From assembly GCF_015482775.1 (NCBI RefSeq), contig NZ_CP058214.1, forward strand, positions 4,144,501-4,208,500: a DNA stretch of 64,000 nucleotides. Reading direction: 5' to 3'. The notes under the pieces are model-generated. The model saw only the letters and a list, made by a program, of their open reading frames with translations, ran no database searches and was not told the origin of the DNA. Source of the DNA: Kaustia mangrovi. GTDB taxonomy: Bacteria > Pseudomonadota > Alphaproteobacteria > Rhizobiales > Im1. Positions 48,459 through 58,092 of the stretch are shown here, piece after piece. A program made the position numbers and the translations under genes. Every line of letters starts with the position of its first letter. Position 1 is the stretch's first letter.

Positions 48459-48599
48459 TACCCGGCGGTCTCCATGGCCTCGCCGCGGCCGGTGCGGGGG
48501 CCCAAGGTTTTCTCGGTAGTCGGTCTCCACGGCCCCGTAGCGACCATGCCGCAACAACCTGCCATGCGCCGTCGATCCGTTTCAAGCATTCCGCCGACC

Positions 48600-48627
48600 A
48601 TTATAGGCGACATTTGGCCCCTGTCGC
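48600..48627 (-). promoter_or_regulatory. Possible promoter of the M48 protease gene
   Basis: On the minus strand, -35 GCGACA (48627-48622), a 16-bp spacer and a perfect -10 TATAAT (48605-48600). Confidence 0.45.
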
Positions 48628-48734
48628 CCCGGGACTGACCCGCGCTGCGAGGGGCGGGGACGCTGCAGGCTCCACAAGTCTCCAGCGATCTGCTACGAAC
48701 CGATGACGAGCTGTCGATCAAGGGGGACAAGGGC

Positions 48735-49898
48735 ATGTCCAAGGCGCCCGAGCCGTCGAGCCGAAGCCGCGTGGCTCCGTTCCTGGCCATGGATGTGCTG
48801 CGCGAGGCCAACAGCCTCGCCGCCGCCGGCAGCGATATCGTTCATCTGGAGGTCGGCGAACCGTTCGGCCCGGCGCCGCGCACCGCGCTCGATGCCGCCA
48901 AGCAGGCGCTCGATGCGGGCATGATCGGCTATACGGAGGCGACGGGCCGGCCGGCGCTTCGCGAGCGCATCGCCGCCCACTATCACGACCGCTACGGCGT
49001 GGAGGTCGCGCCCGGCCGGGTGATCGTCACGACCGGCTCGTCGGCCGGCTTCGTGCTCGCCTTCCTCTCCGCCTTCGATGCCGGGGCGCGGGTCGCGCTG
49101 CCGACGCCGGGCTATCCGGCCTACCGCAACATCATGAGCACGCTCGGCATCGAGGTCGTGCCCATCGAGACGTCGCCGCAGACGCGCTGGGAGCCGGAGC
49201 CCGAGGCGCTCGGGAGGCTCGCGCGAGAGGCGGGCGGCCTGCAGGGGCTCATGGTGGCAAGCCCGGGCAATCCGACGGGAACCATGATCTCGCCCGACCG
49301 GCTGGCGCGCCTCGTCCACGCGACGGAGGAGACCGGCGCCTGGTTCATATCCGACGAGATCTATCACGGGCTCGCCTACGAGACGCCGGAAATGACAGCG
49401 CTCGCCTTCAGCGACGACGCCATCGTCATCAACAGCTTCTCCAAATATTACTGCATGACGGGCTGGCGCATCGGCTGGATGATCGTGCCGGAGCGCCTCG
49501 TCCGGCCGATCGAGTGCCTCGCCCAGAGCCTCTATATCTCGCCGTCCGCGCTCTCGCAGGCGGCGGCCTACGCGGCCTTCGACGCGACGGAGGAGCTGGA
49601 GGCGCGCAAGGAGGCCTATGCGGAGAACCGGGCCTTCCTCCTCGACGCGCTGCCCGGGATCGGTCTTGGCGACCATGCCCCGATCGACGGCGCGTTCTAT
49701 GTCTATGCGGATGTGTCGCGCTTCACACAGGACAGCTTCGCCTTCGCGGAGGCCATGCTGAGGGAAACCGGCGTGGCGACGACGCCGGGGGCGGATTTCG
49801 ATGAACGGCGCGGCTCGCGCTATCTGAGGATGTCCTTTGCCGGCGCCCGCCGCGATCTGGAAGAGGCGGTGCGGCGCATCGGCGCCTGGCTCGGCTGA
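48735..49898 (+). CDS. Class I/II pyridoxal-phosphate aminotransferase
   Basis: The 387-residue protein is fold type I. It shows LEVGEPFGPAP near the N-terminus, VTTGSSAGFVLAFLSAF, VASPGNPTGTMI with the asparagine contact, FISDEIYHGLAYE with the PLP-binding aspartate and tyrosine, and the Schiff-base lysine in NSFSKYYCMTGWRIGW. Substrate specificity cannot be deduced. AAGGGGGACAAGGG precedes the ATG at 48735. It is divergent from the M48 gene and convergent with rne. Confidence 0.9.
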   Translation: MSKAPEPSSRSRVAPFLAMDVLREANSLAAAGSDIVHLEVGEPFGPAPRTALDAAKQALDAGMIGYTEATGRPALRERIAAHYHDRYGVEVAPGRVIVTTGSSAGFVLAFLSAFDAGARVALPTPGYPAYRNIMSTLGIEVVPIETSPQTRWEPEPEALGRLAREAGGLQGLMVASPGNPTGTMISPDRLARLVHATEETGAWFISDEIYHGLAYETPEMTALAFSDDAIVINSFSKYYCMTGWRIGWMIVPERLVRPIECLAQSLYISPSALSQAAAYAAFDATEELEARKEAYAENRAFLLDALPGIGLGDHAPIDGAFYVYADVSRFTQDSFAFAEAMLRETGVATTPGADFDERRGSRYLRMSFAGARRDLEEAVRRIGAWLG

Positions 49899-49997
49899 GC
49901 CGGGAAAGGCGGGCCGTTCGCGCCAGGCCAGCTCCGACAGGCGGGGTTGCCGGGGCGGCTCCCTCGAAAGAGGGGAGACGCCGCCCCGGCTGCGCGA

Positions 49998-52817
49998 TCA
50001 ATCGTTGCCCAGGATCCGGCGCTGCCACCAGCCCCGGCGGCGCGGCGCGGGCTTCTCGTCCCTTTCCGCCACGGCGGTGTCGGTCTGTGCGGGCGCAGCC
50101 GCAGGCTCCGCCTCGGCGTCGGCCTCCGCCTCTGCCGCGACGAACTCCTGAGACGGGCTCGTCGCTTCGGCCAAGGCGGGGGCGGGCGCTTCCGGCGCGG
50201 GTGCCGGCTCCACCGTCGTGTCCGCCTCTGCGGGAGCTGCCTCCGCCTCGGCAGGGGCGGCCTCGGCCGCAGCCTCCTCGGCCTTCTTGGCGGCCGTCTT
50301 CGTGGTGCGGCGCGTGCGCTTCTTCGGGGCCGGCTTCTCCGTCTCGTCCTCGCCGGCCTTGGCCTCCTCGGCCTTCTTCTTCCGCGACGCGGCGCTCGTG
50401 CTCTTCGCCTTCGTCGTCCGCTTCCGGCGCGCGGGCTTGGCCGGCTCGTCCGCCTGTTCGGCGGGAGCCTCCTCGGGAGACGCCTCCGCCGTCGCCTCGG
50501 CGGGGGCGGCATCGGCATCCGCAGGCTCCGGGGTCTCGGCAGGGGCCGGCGCTTCGGCCTCTGCGGCGTCGGCCGTCTCCGCCGTCTCCGCCTTCGGCTT
50601 GCGCGACCGCGAGCTGCGGCGACGGCCCTTGGCGGGCGCCTCCTCGCTCACCGTATCGGCCTCCGCGCCTTCGGCACTCTCGGCGGCCGCGGCGACAGCG
50701 GGCTCCTCGGCCTGTTCCGTGCGGGACCCGGTTTCGCCGCTATCGGCGTCCTCGCTATCGGAGGCGGCCGGAGCCTCGTCCTGCTCCCGGTTGTCGCCAT
50801 GGATCTCGTCATGCTCGTCGGCGCGTGTCTTGTTGCGCCGGCCGCCGCGGCGGCCGCGCCGGCGCCGGCGGCGCTTCTTCTGGCCGTCCTGGTCGCGGTC
50901 GCCATCCTCGTCGCCGCCATCGCGGGCTTCGGCGTCCTCCGCCTCGGCCTCGGCCTCGGCCTCGATGTCGGTCTCGGCCTCGGTCTCGTCATCCTCGGGC
51001 TCGTCGGAATAGGCGGAATCGATCTGCACGGCCACGGCCGGCTTGGGCGGCACGATGTTGCGCGCCTCCGCCTTCTCGATCTTGAACTGCGAGGACTTCT
51101 GGTCGGCGCCGGGCTGGATGAAGACGGAGACGCCATAGGCGGATTCCAGACCCAGCACATGGTTGCGCTTCTGGTTGAGCAGGTAGGAGGCGACCTCCGC
51201 GTCGCACAGCACCGTGATGTTCTCGTGGCGGCGCAGGAGATGCTCCTCGATGCCGCGCAGCACCGACAGCGCGCAGGATTCGACCGACCGGATGAAGCCG
51301 TGCCCCTCGCAATGGGGGCACATCAGCGTGGAGCCTTCCAGCATGCCGACCCGCAGACGCTGGCGCGACATCTCCAGGAGGCCGAAATGGCTGATCCGAC
51401 CGACCTGGATACGCGCGCGGTCGTGCTTGAGCGATTCCTTGAGGCGGCGCTCCACGGACCGGTTGTTGCGCTTCTCCTCCATGTCGATGAAGTCGATCAC
51501 GATGAGGCCCGCGAGGTCGCGCAGGCGAAGCTGGCGGGCAACCTCTTCCGCCGCCTCGAGATTGGTCTTCAGCGCGGTATCCTCGATATTGTGCTCGCGC
51601 GTCGACTTGCCGGAATTGACGTCGATGGAGACCAGCGCCTCGGTCTGGTTGATGACGATATAGCCGCCCGATTCGAGCGTCACCGTCGGCAGGAACAGCC
51701 CGTCGAGCTGGCCTTCCACCTGATAGCGGCTGAACAGCGGGCGCGGTTCCTTGTAGGCCTTCACATGCCGGGCGTGGCTCGGCATGAGCATCTTCATGAA
51801 TTCCTTGGCCTCGCGATAGGCGTGGTCGCCCTCCACGAGCACCGTGTCGACATCCTTGGTGTAGAGGTCGCGGATGGCGCGCTTGATGAGGCTGCCTTCC
51901 TCGTAGATGAGGCAGGGTGCGGTGGATTTGAGCGTCAGGTCGCGGATGTTCTCCCACAGCCTGAGGAGATAGTCGTAGTCGCGCTTGATCTCAGCCTTGG
52001 TGCGGTTGGCGCCGGCGGTGCGCACGATCAGCCCCATGCCTTCCGGCACCGACATCGACTTGGCGGCCTCCTTCAGCCGGCGCCGGTCGGAGGCGTCGGT
52101 GATCTTGCGGGAAATACCGCCGCCGCGCGCTGTGTTCGGCATCAGGACGCAGTAGCGCCCGGCAAGCGACAGATAGGTGGTGAGCGCCGCGCCCTTGTTG
52201 CCGCGCTCCTCCTTGACGACCTGAACGAGCAGGATCTGCCGTCGCTTGATGACTTCCTGGATCTTGTAGTTGCGCTTCACCGAGCGCTGGTGCCGGGGCA
52301 CCTCCTCCAGCGCGTCCTCCGCGCCGACGGATTCCACGGAGGAGCCGTTGTCGCCATCCTCCTCGACGCTCTCCGCATCGGCCTTGGTGCTGGCCCCGCG
52401 CTTGCGGCGGCCGCCCTTGCGGGAGCGGCCCTTGGGCTCATCGGCGGCGTCCTCGCCGTCGGACCCGTCGCCGTCGGCCTCGCCCCTGCTGCCGGAGCCG
52501 GCCTCGTCGGGCTCGTCGTCGGCCTTCTGGTAGTTCGCCTCGGCCTCGACCAGTGCCTGCCGGTCGGCCATGGGGATCTGGTAATAGTCGGGATGGATTT
52601 CGCTGAAGGCGAGGAACCCGTGCCGGTTACCGCCGTAATCGACGAATGCCGCCTGGAGCGACGGCTCCACGCGCGTCACCTTCGCCAGATAGATATTTCC
52701 CCTTATCTGCTTGCGCGACGCGGATTCGTAGTCGAATTCCTCGATCTTGTTGCCGCGCAGGGTAACCACCCGGGTCTCTTCCGGGTGGGCGGCATCGAGG
52801 AGCATCTTTGTACCCAT
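49998..52817 (-). CDS. rne: Ribonuclease E
   Basis: RNase E is the endonuclease that starts most mRNA decay and matures rRNA and tRNA. The 939-residue chain has an S1 domain with a long charged insertion (about residues 85-170), catalytic aspartates in SIDVNSGK (near 399) and VIDFIDMEE, and the Zn-link CPHCEGHG near 500. From about residue 590 the chain is acidic and Ala/Glu-rich with arginine blocks (KKRRRRRRGRRGGRR), the degradosome scaffold, ending in a conserved WWQRRI tail. The ATG at 52817 follows GGAGAAG. A 734-bp spacer precedes it, fitting the long autoregulatory leaders known for rne. Confidence 0.96.
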   Translation of the reverse strand: MGTKMLLDAAHPEETRVVTLRGNKIEEFDYESASRKQIRGNIYLAKVTRVEPSLQAAFVDYGGNRHGFLAFSEIHPDYYQIPMADRQALVEAEANYQKADDEPDEAGSGSRGEADGDGSDGEDAADEPKGRSRKGGRRKRGASTKADAESVEEDGDNGSSVESVGAEDALEEVPRHQRSVKRNYKIQEVIKRRQILLVQVVKEERGNKGAALTTYLSLAGRYCVLMPNTARGGGISRKITDASDRRRLKEAAKSMSVPEGMGLIVRTAGANRTKAEIKRDYDYLLRLWENIRDLTLKSTAPCLIYEEGSLIKRAIRDLYTKDVDTVLVEGDHAYREAKEFMKMLMPSHARHVKAYKEPRPLFSRYQVEGQLDGLFLPTVTLESGGYIVINQTEALVSIDVNSGKSTREHNIEDTALKTNLEAAEEVARQLRLRDLAGLIVIDFIDMEEKRNNRSVERRLKESLKHDRARIQVGRISHFGLLEMSRQRLRVGMLEGSTLMCPHCEGHGFIRSVESCALSVLRGIEEHLLRRHENITVLCDAEVASYLLNQKRNHVLGLESAYGVSVFIQPGADQKSSQFKIEKAEARNIVPPKPAVAVQIDSAYSDEPEDDETEAETDIEAEAEAEAEDAEARDGGDEDGDRDQDGQKKRRRRRRGRRGGRRNKTRADEHDEIHGDNREQDEAPAASDSEDADSGETGSRTEQAEEPAVAAAAESAEGAEADTVSEEAPAKGRRRSSRSRKPKAETAETADAAEAEAPAPAETPEPADADAAPAEATAEASPEEAPAEQADEPAKPARRKRTTKAKSTSAASRKKKAEEAKAGEDETEKPAPKKRTRRTTKTAAKKAEEAAAEAAPAEAEAAPAEADTTVEPAPAPEAPAPALAEATSPSQEFVAAEAEADAEAEPAAAPAQTDTAVAERDEKPAPRRRGWWQRRILGND

Positions 52818-53551
52818 GTTCTGTCTTCTCCGACGCGCACGGGCAGCGCCGGGCGGCTCAAGCGGAAAGCCCGCTGATCCGTGCCCGAAGGTGGCCTGCC
52901 ATGTCGCGTAAACGGAAATGAGATCGGCTTCATGCCGGGCACCCCCTGCTCGGGGGCGTCGGCCATTGCGGCTCGCTCGCTGCCAAGCTGTCCGGGGCGC
53001 GCTGACGGCATCATAATGTCCGCTGGGGCATTGTACGAAGCCCGATACATTTCACCATCAACACTCAAGCCTCCGACCGTCATCGGCCGGAAGCGGCTCG
53101 TCTTCTCCACGTCGGTGCGGGAAAGTTCATGCACCGACGGCATGTCGCACGAAGACCGCGATAAGTTCTGTGCGCGATCTTGCGAGCATGGCGACCGGAC
53201 GGCATCTGGACAATTTGCGCCAGCAGATCCGTCCGGCGCGAGAAATTCTCTCGTCGGGGCCCGCCAGTCCTGCCCTGTCGGGCGATTGCGAACCTCCACG
53301 TGATCCTCCTAATTACGGAGAGATGAAGGGCTTTGCAAGAGCGACGATACCAGATGGTGCAATTTCCGCTGGCGCAGGCCGGCCTGCGCACGGGCACAAT
53401 CGGGGCTGAGCACACCTTTTGTCGTTGCAACGATCGCTTAACCAAGGAGCGATAAGTTTATGCCGTCCAGACGGGACATGGGACACACATGAGCCGTGTC
53501 GGTGCAGCATGATGCTGGAACCGCCTTGAGCGAGGAGACGCGGGCAGGAGA
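52818..53551. other. Divergent spacer between rne and the amidase gene
   Basis: This 734-bp stretch should hold the promoters and the long leader of rne. A minus-strand open frame of 198 codons starts with GTG at 53299 behind a perfect AGGAGG (spacing five) and runs past the rne start out of frame; its composition does not look protein-like. A perfect 18-bp palindrome lies at 53372-53389. No tRNA-like sequence or certain promoter was found. Confidence 0.5.
53372..53389. other. 18-bp perfect palindrome in the rne/amiC spacer
   Basis: GCGCAGGCC joined to GGCCTGCGC. It could be an operator for a dimeric regulator or a hairpin in the rne leader. Confidence 0.5.
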
Positions 53552-55240
53552 ATGAGAGGCCTCGGCCGGATAGTCTCTGCGGGGGTGCGGGCGCTTGTCG
53601 CCGTGCTCGCGATCCTGTTCGTCTTCCTGCAGGTCTCCGACGACAGCTCGCGCCCCTCCATGTCGGCCGTTGCCGCCGGCGACCCGCCGGTCGCGACCGC
53701 CACGCGGGTGGGCGGCGACGGGCGGCGAACCCGCTTCGTGGCGGACGTGACCCAGCCCCTGGGCTTCAGTGTCTATGTCATTCCCGATCCGTTCCGCGTC
53801 ATCATCGACCTGCCGGAAGTCGATTTCGAACTGCCCGCCGGTATCGGCCAGCAGGGCCGCGGTCTGATCGACAGCTATCGCTATGGGCGGTTCGCGCCGG
53901 GCAAGTCGCGCATCGTGCTCGATGCGAACGCGCCCGTGCTGATCGAGAAGTCCTATGTGGTGAAGGCGGAGAACGGCCAGCCGGCGCGCTTGGTGGTCGA
54001 CCTCATCCGCACCGACCGGGTGACCTTCGCCAAGATCCACGACCGGGTGGAGCGCGCCATGCGCGCCGCCAAGGCGGCCGAGGAGGGCAAGCCGGAAACC
54101 GTGGCGGCGGCCGCCGGAGCAGGCGACGGCGCGCCGGATGCCGCCGGGGAGGAGCGGGAGGAGACGCGCCAGGCTGCGCTCGAGCCCGTGCCCGGCGAGC
54201 CCGAGCCGTTGCCCGTGTCCGGGGCCGACGGCGAGGGCGCGAGCCCCCGCGATCCCGCGCCGCTGCCGAAGCCCCGTCCCGTCGTCGCCGATGCGTCCGA
54301 TGCATCCGATGCCGGCGATACGGCGGGAACGCCGCCGGAGCCAGAGGAGGGCGGCGGTGAGGAGCGGGCTGGCGATCCCGCGCCGGCCGGCGACGCCCCC
54401 CAGGCCGGAGAGGAGGCGACGGTCGCGGCCGCGGGCAGCGAGGATGGCAGCGTTTCCGAGGATGCCGCCCGCGAGCTGGAGCGCGTCATGGGCGCCCTGT
54501 CGAGCCCACCGCCGCTGCCGCCCGCCAAGCCGCACAGGGATATTCCCGACCGGCGCGTGGTGGTCATCGATCCGGGGCATGGCGGTGTCGATCCCGGTGC
54601 GATCAGCCGGTCTGGAACCTATGAGAAGAAGGTCGTCCTCGCCTTTGCGAAGGCCCTGCGCGACAAGCTCGCCGCGTCCGGCCACTACAAGGTGCTGATG
54701 ACGCGCGACGACGACACCTTCGTGCGCCTCGGCGACCGGGTGAAATTCGCGCGGCGCAACCACGCCGACCTGTTCATCGCGATCCACGCCGATTCGCTCA
54801 GGAGCGGCAAAGCGCGCGGCGCGACCATCTATACGGTGTCGGAGCGCGCCTCCGACCGCGAGGCCGCCGAACTCGCCGCCAAGGAGAACCGCGCCGACTT
54901 GATCGCCGGCGTCGACCTCGTGGAGGAGAACGAGGAGGTGACCGGTATCCTTCTCGATCTCGCCCAGCGCGAGACCAAGAACCATTCCGTCTATTTCGCC
55001 AAGACGCTGATCTCGGAGATGAAGGCGAAGACGCGCATGCACAGCCGGCCGCATCGCTATGCGGGCTTCCGCGTCCTGCGCGCGCCCGACGTGCCCTCCG
55101 TCCTGGTCGAGCTCGGCTATCTCTCCAGCCGGGCCGACGAGAAGCTGCTGCTCTCCGCGCAATGGCGGGCCAGGGTGGCCAGCGCCATGACCAAGGCCGT
55201 CGACGCCTTCTTCGGCATCAAGGTCGCCGCGAACCGGTGA
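53552..55240 (+). CDS. amiC: N-acetylmuramoyl-L-alanine amidase (AmiC-type)
   Basis: The enzyme cuts the amide bond between muramic acid and the stem peptide, separating daughter cells. The 562-residue precursor starts with a hydrophobic signal/anchor (residues 7-28), then an AMIN domain (TRFVADVTQPLGFSVYVI) that targets septa, and a low-complexity acidic linker (about 175-310). The Amidase_3 domain follows with zinc ligands in VVIDPGHGGVDPGAI, FIAIHADSLRSGKARG and a late VLVELGYLSSRADE glutamate. The order rne-amiC-PBP1A-prfB is shared by many Hyphomicrobiales. Confidence 0.94.
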   Translation: MRGLGRIVSAGVRALVAVLAILFVFLQVSDDSSRPSMSAVAAGDPPVATATRVGGDGRRTRFVADVTQPLGFSVYVIPDPFRVIIDLPEVDFELPAGIGQQGRGLIDSYRYGRFAPGKSRIVLDANAPVLIEKSYVVKAENGQPARLVVDLIRTDRVTFAKIHDRVERAMRAAKAAEEGKPETVAAAAGAGDGAPDAAGEEREETRQAALEPVPGEPEPLPVSGADGEGASPRDPAPLPKPRPVVADASDASDAGDTAGTPPEPEEGGGEERAGDPAPAGDAPQAGEEATVAAAGSEDGSVSEDAARELERVMGALSSPPPLPPAKPHRDIPDRRVVVIDPGHGGVDPGAISRSGTYEKKVVLAFAKALRDKLAASGHYKVLMTRDDDTFVRLGDRVKFARRNHADLFIAIHADSLRSGKARGATIYTVSERASDREAAELAAKENRADLIAGVDLVEENEEVTGILLDLAQRETKNHSVYFAKTLISEMKAKTRMHSRPHRYAGFRVLRAPDVPSVLVELGYLSSRADEKLLLSAQWRARVASAMTKAVDAFFGIKVAANR

Positions 55241-55288
55241 GGCGGCGTCCCGCCCCGTCACGGCATGGCCATATTGTTTCAGTTTGTT

Positions 55289-55315
55289 TTGACATCGACA
55301 GGCCCATGTTACAGT
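55289..55315 (+). promoter_or_regulatory. Possible promoter of the PBP1A gene
   Basis: A perfect -35 TTGACA (55289-55294), a short 15-bp spacer and TACAGT (55310-55315). The spacer is below optimum, and a CAGTAG at 17 bp is the alternative. Confidence 0.4.
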
Positions 55316-55447
55316 AGTGCGTAATCGTTTCGCGGGAACCGACGGGTACCGTTCGCCGCTCGCCGGAAGGTCCGGCCGGGCCGGCGGGAGATGCCGCCCG
55401 GCAGCCGCCGGCACGGGGCCGGCAGGCTGGGGCGTATAGAGGCTTTC

Positions 55448-57913
55448 ATGCTGAGATTTCTCGGGTTTTTGTTCGCCGCCGGGTTCATTGTCTTTCTCGG
55501 CGTGATGGCGGCCGGGGCCTATATTGTGTGGGACGTCTCGCGCGACCTGCCGGACTATTCGCAGCTTGCCGAATACGAGCCGCCGGTCATGACGCGGGTG
55601 CATGCGGGCGACGGTTCGCTGATCTCCGAATATGCCCGCGAGCGGCGCCTCTTCGTGCCGGCCGACGCGATCCCGAAACAGCTGATCGAAGCTTTCATCT
55701 CCGCTGAGGACAAGACCTTCTACAGCCATAGCGGCATCGATGTGTTCGGCATTGCGCGCGCGGTCGTGACCAATGCCCGCAACATGATGTCCGGCGGCGA
55801 CCGGCGGCTGGTCGGGGCGTCCACCATCACCCAGCAGGTGGCGAAGAACTTCCTGCTCTCCAGCGAGCAGACGCTCATGCGCAAGCTCAAGGAGGCGTTG
55901 CTCGCGCTGCGTATCGAGCGCGCCTTCTCCAAGGACCAGATCCTGGAGCTCTATCTCAACGAGATCTATCTGGGCTTCGGCTCCTATGGCGTGGCGGCGG
56001 CGGCGCTGAACTATTTCGGCAAGTCGCTGAGCGAGCTCGACCTTGCGGAGATGGCCTATCTCGCAGCGCTGCCCAAGGCGCCCAACAACTACCATCCGAT
56101 CAGGTATCACGACCGGGCCGTCGGGCGGCGCGATTGGGTCATCGAGCGCATGCTGGAGAACGGCTACATTACCGAGGAGGAGGCCAAGGCCGCCATGGCC
56201 GAGCCCCTCGAGGTCGATCCCCGCCCGCTCGGCTCCCACCTGTTCTCCGCGGAATTCTTCGCCGAGGAGGTCCGCCGCGAGGTCCTCGACATCTATGGCG
56301 AGAAGAAGCTCTACGAGGGCGGGCTGTCGATCCGCACGACGCTCGATCCCAAGCTGCAGATCTTCGCCCGCCAGGCGCTCACGCGTGGGCTGATCGACTT
56401 CGACCGCGAGCGCGGCTGGCGCGGGCCGGTCGACCGGATGTCGACGGATGGCGACTGGGGCGCGGCGCTTGCCGATGTGGACGTCGCCTCCGATCTCGCG
56501 CCCTGGCGGCTCGCCATCGTGCTCGACAGCGACAAGGACGCGGCGACCATCGGCCTGCGTCCGAAGAGGTCCGGCGGCAAGGTGGAGAAGACGCGCGAGC
56601 GCGGGCGCATCCCGCTGTCGCTCATGAGCTGGGCGCGCAAGGCCACCGAGGGCGGCGGCCGGGGCCCGGAGGTCAAGGCCGCCAGCGACGTGCTCTCGCC
56701 GGGCGATGTCGTCTATGTCGCGCCCTCCGGCGAGGAGGGCGAGTGGCATCTGGTTCAGGTGCCGGAGATCCAGGGCGCCCTCGTCGCGATGGACCCCCAT
56801 ACCGGGCGCGTTCTGGCTCTGGCGGGCGGCTTCAGCTACGGCATGAGCCAGTTCGACCGGGCGGTGCAGGCCAAGCGCCAGCCGGGCTCGGCCTTCAAGC
56901 CCTTCGTCTATGCCGCGGCCCTCGACAATGGCTACACCCCGGCCAGCGTGGTGCTGGACGCGCCGATCTCGTTTGAGATGGAGAACGGCGAGACCTGGTC
57001 GCCGAGGAACTATTCGCGCAAGTTCTACGGCCCCTCCACATTGCGGCGCGGCATCGAGCTGTCGCGCAATGTGATGACCGTCCGGCTGGCGGAGGACATG
57101 GGCATCGACACCGTCGTCGACTATGCGGAGAAGTTCGGCATCTACGACAAGCTCTCGCCGGTGCTGGCCATGGCACTGGGGGCGGGGGAGACCACGCTTC
57201 TGCGCATGACCGCCGCCTACAGCATGCTCGACAATGGCGGCAAGCGCATCGAGCCGACGCTGATCGACCGCATCCAGGACCGCTACGGCCACACCATCTA
57301 TCGCCACGACAAGCGCGAATGCACCGATTGCGAGGCGGAGGCCTGGAACGGCCAGCCCGAGCCCGAACTCGTCGATGTGCGCGAGCAGGTGATCAACCCC
57401 TATACCGCCTACCAGATCACCTCCATGCTGGAGGGCGTGGTCCTGCGCGGCACCGGGCGTGTGGTGTCGCGGGCCGTGTCGAAGCCGCTCGCCGGCAAGA
57501 CGGGGACGACCAACGACTACAAGGACGCCTGGTTCGTGGGGTTCGCCCCGGATCTCGCGGTCGGCGTCTATATCGGCTACGACACGCCGCGCTCCATGGG
57601 GCGCAGCGCGACCGGCGGGCAGGTCGCCGCCCCCGTCTTCGCAGACTTCATGAAGATGGCGCTGAAGGACAAGCCGGGCATTCCCTTCCGTGTGCCCTCC
57701 GGCATCCAGCTCATCCCGATCAATCCCAAGAACGGCCAGCGCGCCGCGTATGGCGACGACAATGTCATCCTCGAGGCGTTCAAGCCGGGCAACGGGCCGG
57801 CGCAGGACACCGTCGTGATCGGCGCGGGCCGGTCCTACGACGGAGCGGCGGGCGATTCGTCCGGCACGGTGGTCGAAGGCGGGCTCGGCACGGGAACGGG
57901 CGGCCTCTACTGA
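55448..57913 (+). CDS. mrcA: Penicillin-binding protein 1A
   Basis: PBP1A is the bifunctional synthase that polymerises and cross-links peptidoglycan. The 821-residue protein has one N-terminal membrane helix (FLFAAGFIVFLGVMAAGAYI), a GT51 domain with catalytic glutamate near 87 (ISAEDKTFYSHSG) and ASTITQQVAKNFLL, an inserted OB-like domain, and the transpeptidase domain with Ser481-x-x-Lys (SAFKPF), SRN and Lys684-Thr-Gly. The start at 55448 follows AGAGG; the longer frame adds 19 non-hydrophobic residues. Confidence 0.95.
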   Translation: MLRFLGFLFAAGFIVFLGVMAAGAYIVWDVSRDLPDYSQLAEYEPPVMTRVHAGDGSLISEYARERRLFVPADAIPKQLIEAFISAEDKTFYSHSGIDVFGIARAVVTNARNMMSGGDRRLVGASTITQQVAKNFLLSSEQTLMRKLKEALLALRIERAFSKDQILELYLNEIYLGFGSYGVAAAALNYFGKSLSELDLAEMAYLAALPKAPNNYHPIRYHDRAVGRRDWVIERMLENGYITEEEAKAAMAEPLEVDPRPLGSHLFSAEFFAEEVRREVLDIYGEKKLYEGGLSIRTTLDPKLQIFARQALTRGLIDFDRERGWRGPVDRMSTDGDWGAALADVDVASDLAPWRLAIVLDSDKDAATIGLRPKRSGGKVEKTRERGRIPLSLMSWARKATEGGGRGPEVKAASDVLSPGDVVYVAPSGEEGEWHLVQVPEIQGALVAMDPHTGRVLALAGGFSYGMSQFDRAVQAKRQPGSAFKPFVYAAALDNGYTPASVVLDAPISFEMENGETWSPRNYSRKFYGPSTLRRGIELSRNVMTVRLAEDMGIDTVVDYAEKFGIYDKLSPVLAMALGAGETTLLRMTAAYSMLDNGGKRIEPTLIDRIQDRYGHTIYRHDKRECTDCEAEAWNGQPEPELVDVREQVINPYTAYQITSMLEGVVLRGTGRVVSRAVSKPLAGKTGTTNDYKDAWFVGFAPDLAVGVYIGYDTPRSMGRSATGGQVAAPVFADFMKMALKDKPGIPFRVPSGIQLIPINPKNGQRAAYGDDNVILEAFKPGNGPAQDTVVIGAGRSYDGAAGDSSGTVVEGGLGTGTGGLY

Positions 57914-57985
57914 CGGCCACGCCGACTTATCAACAGCTTTCCGGACTTTATTAACAGGCGCGACGGTTCGGAGGCCGCCAGCCGG

Positions 57986-58015
57986 TTGCTGTACTCGTTA
58001 ATACCCTCATAAGAT
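57986..58015 (+). promoter_or_regulatory. Possible promoter of the outer-membrane protein gene
   Basis: A -35 TTGCTG (57986-57991), an 18-bp spacer and -10 TAAGAT (58010-58015), giving a leader of about 70 nt. Confidence 0.45.
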
Positions 58016-58092
58016 GTATTTCCGATTGATGAAACCATGGGGAGCAAGCCTCCGTTACACACGTCCAATGGTCGATACAGAGGGTCGCTATA

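Noticed and set aside
52881-53303. A 140-codon plus-strand open frame in the rne/amiC spacer
   Set aside because: No ribosome site, composition unlike the neighbouring genes, and no family resemblance.
57914-57955. Two TTATnAACA sequences as DnaA boxes
   Set aside because: Each has a mismatch at an important position and there is no origin-like context.
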